Source of the DNA: DASUME01 sp038257655
GTDB lineage: Bacteria > Myxococcota_A > Polyangia > Polyangiales > DASUME01
Assembly (NCBI GenBank): GCA_038257655.1
Contig: JBBSJC010000134.1
Location: 1 to 15,907, forward strand
DNA: 15,907 nucleotides
Reading direction: 5' to 3'
The notes under the pieces were generated by a model that was not told where the DNA came from, did no database searches, and saw only the letters and a list, made by a program, of their open reading frames with translations. This document shows, one piece after another, positions 14,087 through 15,907 of the stretch (its first letter is position 1; each line of letters begins with the position of its first letter). The position numbers were made by a program, and so were the translations under genes.

Positions 14087-15176
14087 GCCCCGCAGTACTC
14101 GCTCGCTCGCACGCTCTTTCGCGCTGTTCGCTGTACCATTCGCTTTTATCCTGAGTAAGCCTTACGCCGCCTGCGCAGACGACCCGGACGCTGCCGCACA
14201 GGAAAAGCGCGAAGAGCGGGAAGAGATCGAAGAGGTCGCGGCCCCTGATCCGCCGGAGCCCGATTACTTGGCGCTTGCGGATGCACCCGTGTTTCTGCCG
14301 CGCAGCTATTTCTATTGGGGCACCCCTATTGGGCCGCGTCATGCGCGCGAGCCCTTGGTGTTCGGGCTCGAATACGCCCTGCACCTGCCGATCTACAGCA
14401 ACGTGCGCAACCAACTGCTCGCGGGCAAGCGCTGGGCGGGCGCGGTGACGCTCAGCTTTGAAGGCGCCTTGCGCATGCTGTCCGAGGACTCGCAGCCCGT
14501 GCGCATGCCCTCCTACCGTCCGAGCATTTCCTCGCAGCTATTTTACACCTGGCACCGCGCACAACCTGTGTTGTTCGGTCTGCGTTTAGCCGCCTTTCAC
14601 TATTCCAACGGACAAGAGCGCTGTGCCGTCGATGCCAAGCTGTACGACGAAGAGGCGGCGTGTTTAGAGGCGCTGTCGAACGTGCAGGACCCCGGGCGCG
14701 CGCTCAATCGCAAGAGCGGTAACTTCTCCACCAGCGGTGGCATCGTGGAGCTCCATGGGCGCGTCCACGAGACGAACGATAAAGGCGTGGCGATAGCCCA
14801 CGTCGCGGCTGGTGCCGGCCTCGAGTTCAACATCGACGGGCTTGCGGGCAGCATGGACGCACCGACCAAAGCGCTCTACGGCTGGGGCCGCGTGAAAGGG
14901 AGCGTCGAAGGCAAACGCCGTTTTGGTTGGACGTCGCTCACCGCGCGCGGCGCCTTTTTTCACTACCCGGGCTCAAGCGACCGTTTGCAGGCCAACGCGG
15001 GGAGCGTCGAGGTGGTGCTCGGGCCGTATTGGCTGACCGGCCTCGGCTTTTTTGCGCGCTATTACGGCGGCCGCGACTTCTACAACGCTTTCTTCGTAGA
15101 CCGACTGCAACAGTTCACCACGGGCATCTCTTGGGACGGCGAGCGACCGCTGAAGTTCAAGCGCGCAGGGTCATGA
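14085..15176 (+). CDS. Probable outer-membrane beta-barrel protein with a HxSNG motif
   Basis: The 363-residue protein starts at the ATG at 14085, with AGGA upstream; a longer upstream frame runs antisense through cydA and is rejected. Residues 1-31 are a signal peptide ending ACA. An acidic, charged linker (32-60: many Glu, Asp, Arg and Pro) follows. From about 70 the chain alternates hydrophobic and polar residues with many aromatics, ending in strands such as GFFARYYGGRDFYN and QQFTTGISWDG, which fits an outer-membrane barrel. His172-Tyr-Ser174-Asn-Gly lies after a strand (LAAFHYSNGQ) and resembles the His-x-Ser sites of phospholipase A (OMPLA) and PagL deacylase. Family identity is not certain; a lipid hydrolase is a hypothesis. 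Its 5' flank is the truncation point of cydA. Confidence 0.75.
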   Translation: MPRSTRSLARSFALFAVPFAFILSKPYAACADDPDAAAQEKREEREEIEEVAAPDPPEPDYLALADAPVFLPRSYFYWGTPIGPRHAREPLVFGLEYALHLPIYSNVRNQLLAGKRWAGAVTLSFEGALRMLSEDSQPVRMPSYRPSISSQLFYTWHRAQPVLFGLRLAAFHYSNGQERCAVDAKLYDEEAACLEALSNVQDPGRALNRKSGNFSTSGGIVELHGRVHETNDKGVAIAHVAAGAGLEFNIDGLAGSMDAPTKALYGWGRVKGSVEGKRRFGWTSLTARGAFFHYPGSSDRLQANAGSVEVVLGPYWLTGLGFFARYYGGRDFYNAFFVDRLQQFTTGISWDGERPLKFKRAGS

Positions 15177-15698
15177 AACACGTCTCCGCCGATCGACCCA
15201 ACCCTCAGCGGGAATACCGAGCCGTGCACGTAGCGCAGAAACATCGAGGGTAAGACAGGCCTCCTGCTTTAGCCCCAGGCGATACAACGTGCGTCCGCGC
15301 AAGCCGCGACGAAACGCGCGCAGCACCCGGATCGGAGCGAGCACGAGTCCAAACGTCACTACCGCGATGTTGAGCGCGTACACGACGGAGGTGCGGCAGC
15401 CTGCGCCCAGCTCCCAGGCGCCGATCTCGGCTTCGCCGACGATGTCGGTTCCGTAGCCGGTGGCCACGTGATGCAGGTCGTGCAGCGGGATCGCCCACTT
15501 GCGTTGTGGCGTATTCGGAAACGAGAGCGTGCGACCAAGAAACGGCAGCTCGAACCTCGGAGCATCGTAAGCTGCGAGTGTGAAGTTGTTCGCAACAAGG
15601 TAAGTATCGAGCGCATCGCGCACCTTGGTCGCAGGCAAGCTCGCATGCTCTAATTGCGCTGGCCCTACAAGGCGATCCTTACTTGTCCTGCCAATCAT
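15171..15698 (-). CDS. COQ4-like protein with complete HDxxH-x11-E motif
   Basis: The 175-residue protein starts at an ATG with GAGG six bases upstream. His73-Asp74-x-x-His77, then exactly eleven residues to Glu89 (HDLHHVATGYGTDIVGE), is the metal-binding signature of COQ4, needed for coenzyme Q biosynthesis in eukaryotes. The surrounding text (a W-x-IPLHDLHH helix, GEAEIGAWELGAGC after it) fits that fold, as does a helical C-terminus. COQ4 acts on the quinone ring precursor at C1, so a quinone-modifying role is plausible here; other COQ4-like bacterial proteins have no assigned reaction. The last six bases (TCATGA) overlap the convergent outer-membrane gene. A ROK kinase gene diverges 79 bp upstream. 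Confidence 0.82.
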   Translation of the reverse strand: MIGRTSKDRLVGPAQLEHASLPATKVRDALDTYLVANNFTLAAYDAPRFELPFLGRTLSFPNTPQRKWAIPLHDLHHVATGYGTDIVGEAEIGAWELGAGCRTSVVYALNIAVVTFGLVLAPIRVLRAFRRGLRGRTLYRLGLKQEACLTLDVSALRARLGIPAEGWVDRRRRVS

Positions 15699-15777
15699 CG
15701 TACGCCTCGTGCTGGGTATACTCGTCAGATGTCAATTCGCTACTGCGCGCCGTTCGGGACTCGGTCACAGTGCGAAG

Positions 15778-15907
15778 ATGGAACGGCTATTCGGCGCGAT
15801 CGAGGGCGGGGGCACCAAGTTTTTGTGCGCCGTCGGTACAGGTCCGGACGACCTTCAGGCTGAAACGCGTGTGCCTACCAGTGAGCCCGCACAAACGCTG
15901 GCACAAG
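15778..15907 (+). CDS. ROK-family sugar kinase, N-terminal part (3' partial)
   Basis: Only 43 codons are visible before the window ends. The ATG at 15778 opens with MERLFGAIEGGGTKFLCAVG, which has the ROK/actin-like first phosphate-binding loop (EGGGTKF) in the form usual for bacterial fructokinase-type ROK kinases. Such enzymes phosphorylate a free sugar with ATP in the cytoplasm. A TATACT sequence at 15717-15722 could be a -10 box for this gene, but no good -35 box precedes it. The sugar specificity cannot be told from this part. Confidence 0.8.
   Translation, partial: MERLFGAIEGGGTKFLCAVGTGPDDLQAETRVPTSEPAQTLAQ

Noticed and set aside
14006..14414. Frameshifted cydA N-terminal half upstream on the minus strand
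   Set aside because: The minus-strand frames there show no CydA helices or His ligands; the plus strand is the signal-peptide and barrel gene.
15717..15722. TATACT as a firm promoter for the ROK kinase
   Set aside because: A -10-like hexamer is present, but the expected -35 position reads ATCATC-like sequence, so I do not list it as a separate feature.

Overview
The window looks like a chromosomal segment of a GC-rich, Gram-negative bacterium, most plausibly of the Myxococcota or a related deltaproteobacterial group. The signs are a soluble Ser/Thr protein kinase with the HRDVTPGNIM catalytic loop typical of that group, a small Cys-rich lipoprotein, a probable outer-membrane beta-barrel, Tat and Sec signal peptides, periplasmic c-type cytochromes and a bd-type oxidase remnant. 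This assignment is an inference from gene content, not a taxonomic result. I see no IS element, phage gene, CRISPR array, rRNA or tRNA.

Layout. Positions 3-2828 (+) hold a tightly overlapping three-gene unit: a diheme cytochrome c peroxidase/MauG-like protein with two PA14 modules (its 5' end lies outside the window), a small monoheme cytochrome c and a Tat-exported SCO/SenC protein. Convergent to it is a 7TM-DISM/GGDEF diguanylate cyclase (2834-4474, -). Divergent from that is an unfamiliar polytopic membrane protein with an internal duplication (4609-5826, +), followed by a GNAT acetyltransferase (5883-6683, +). A minus-strand block follows: START-domain protein, exported cupin and Ser/Thr kinase (9151 down to 6724). 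Next are a sparse intergenic stretch, a Cys-rich lipoprotein (9548-9916, -), a 133-bp nested inverted-repeat element (10018-10150) and a DoxX protein (10162-10557, -).

Divergent from doxX is a methyltransferase that closely resembles animal METTL9/DREV (10648-11475, +). Its 3' end overlaps a convergent DUF1295 membrane protein by 30 bp. Upstream of the DUF1295 gene on its strand is an intact cydB, preceded by a cydA that has lost its N-terminal half (13385-14086, -). The truncated cydA abuts the start of an outer-membrane protein gene (14085-15176, +) with a His-x-Ser-Asn-Gly motif recalling outer-membrane acyl hydrolases. The window ends with a COQ4-like protein carrying the complete HDxxH-x11-E motif (15171-15698, -) and, divergent from it, the first 43 codons of a ROK-family sugar kinase.

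Functional reading: the first operon is a periplasmic heme/copper redox module. The cydAB locus is probably a degraded bd oxidase. The most unusual items are the METTL9-like and COQ4-like enzymes, both better known from eukaryotes, the truncated cydA junction at about 14005, the nested repeat element and the duplicated membrane protein. I did not find a convincing multi-gene system of unknown kind; the candidates are single genes or elements.
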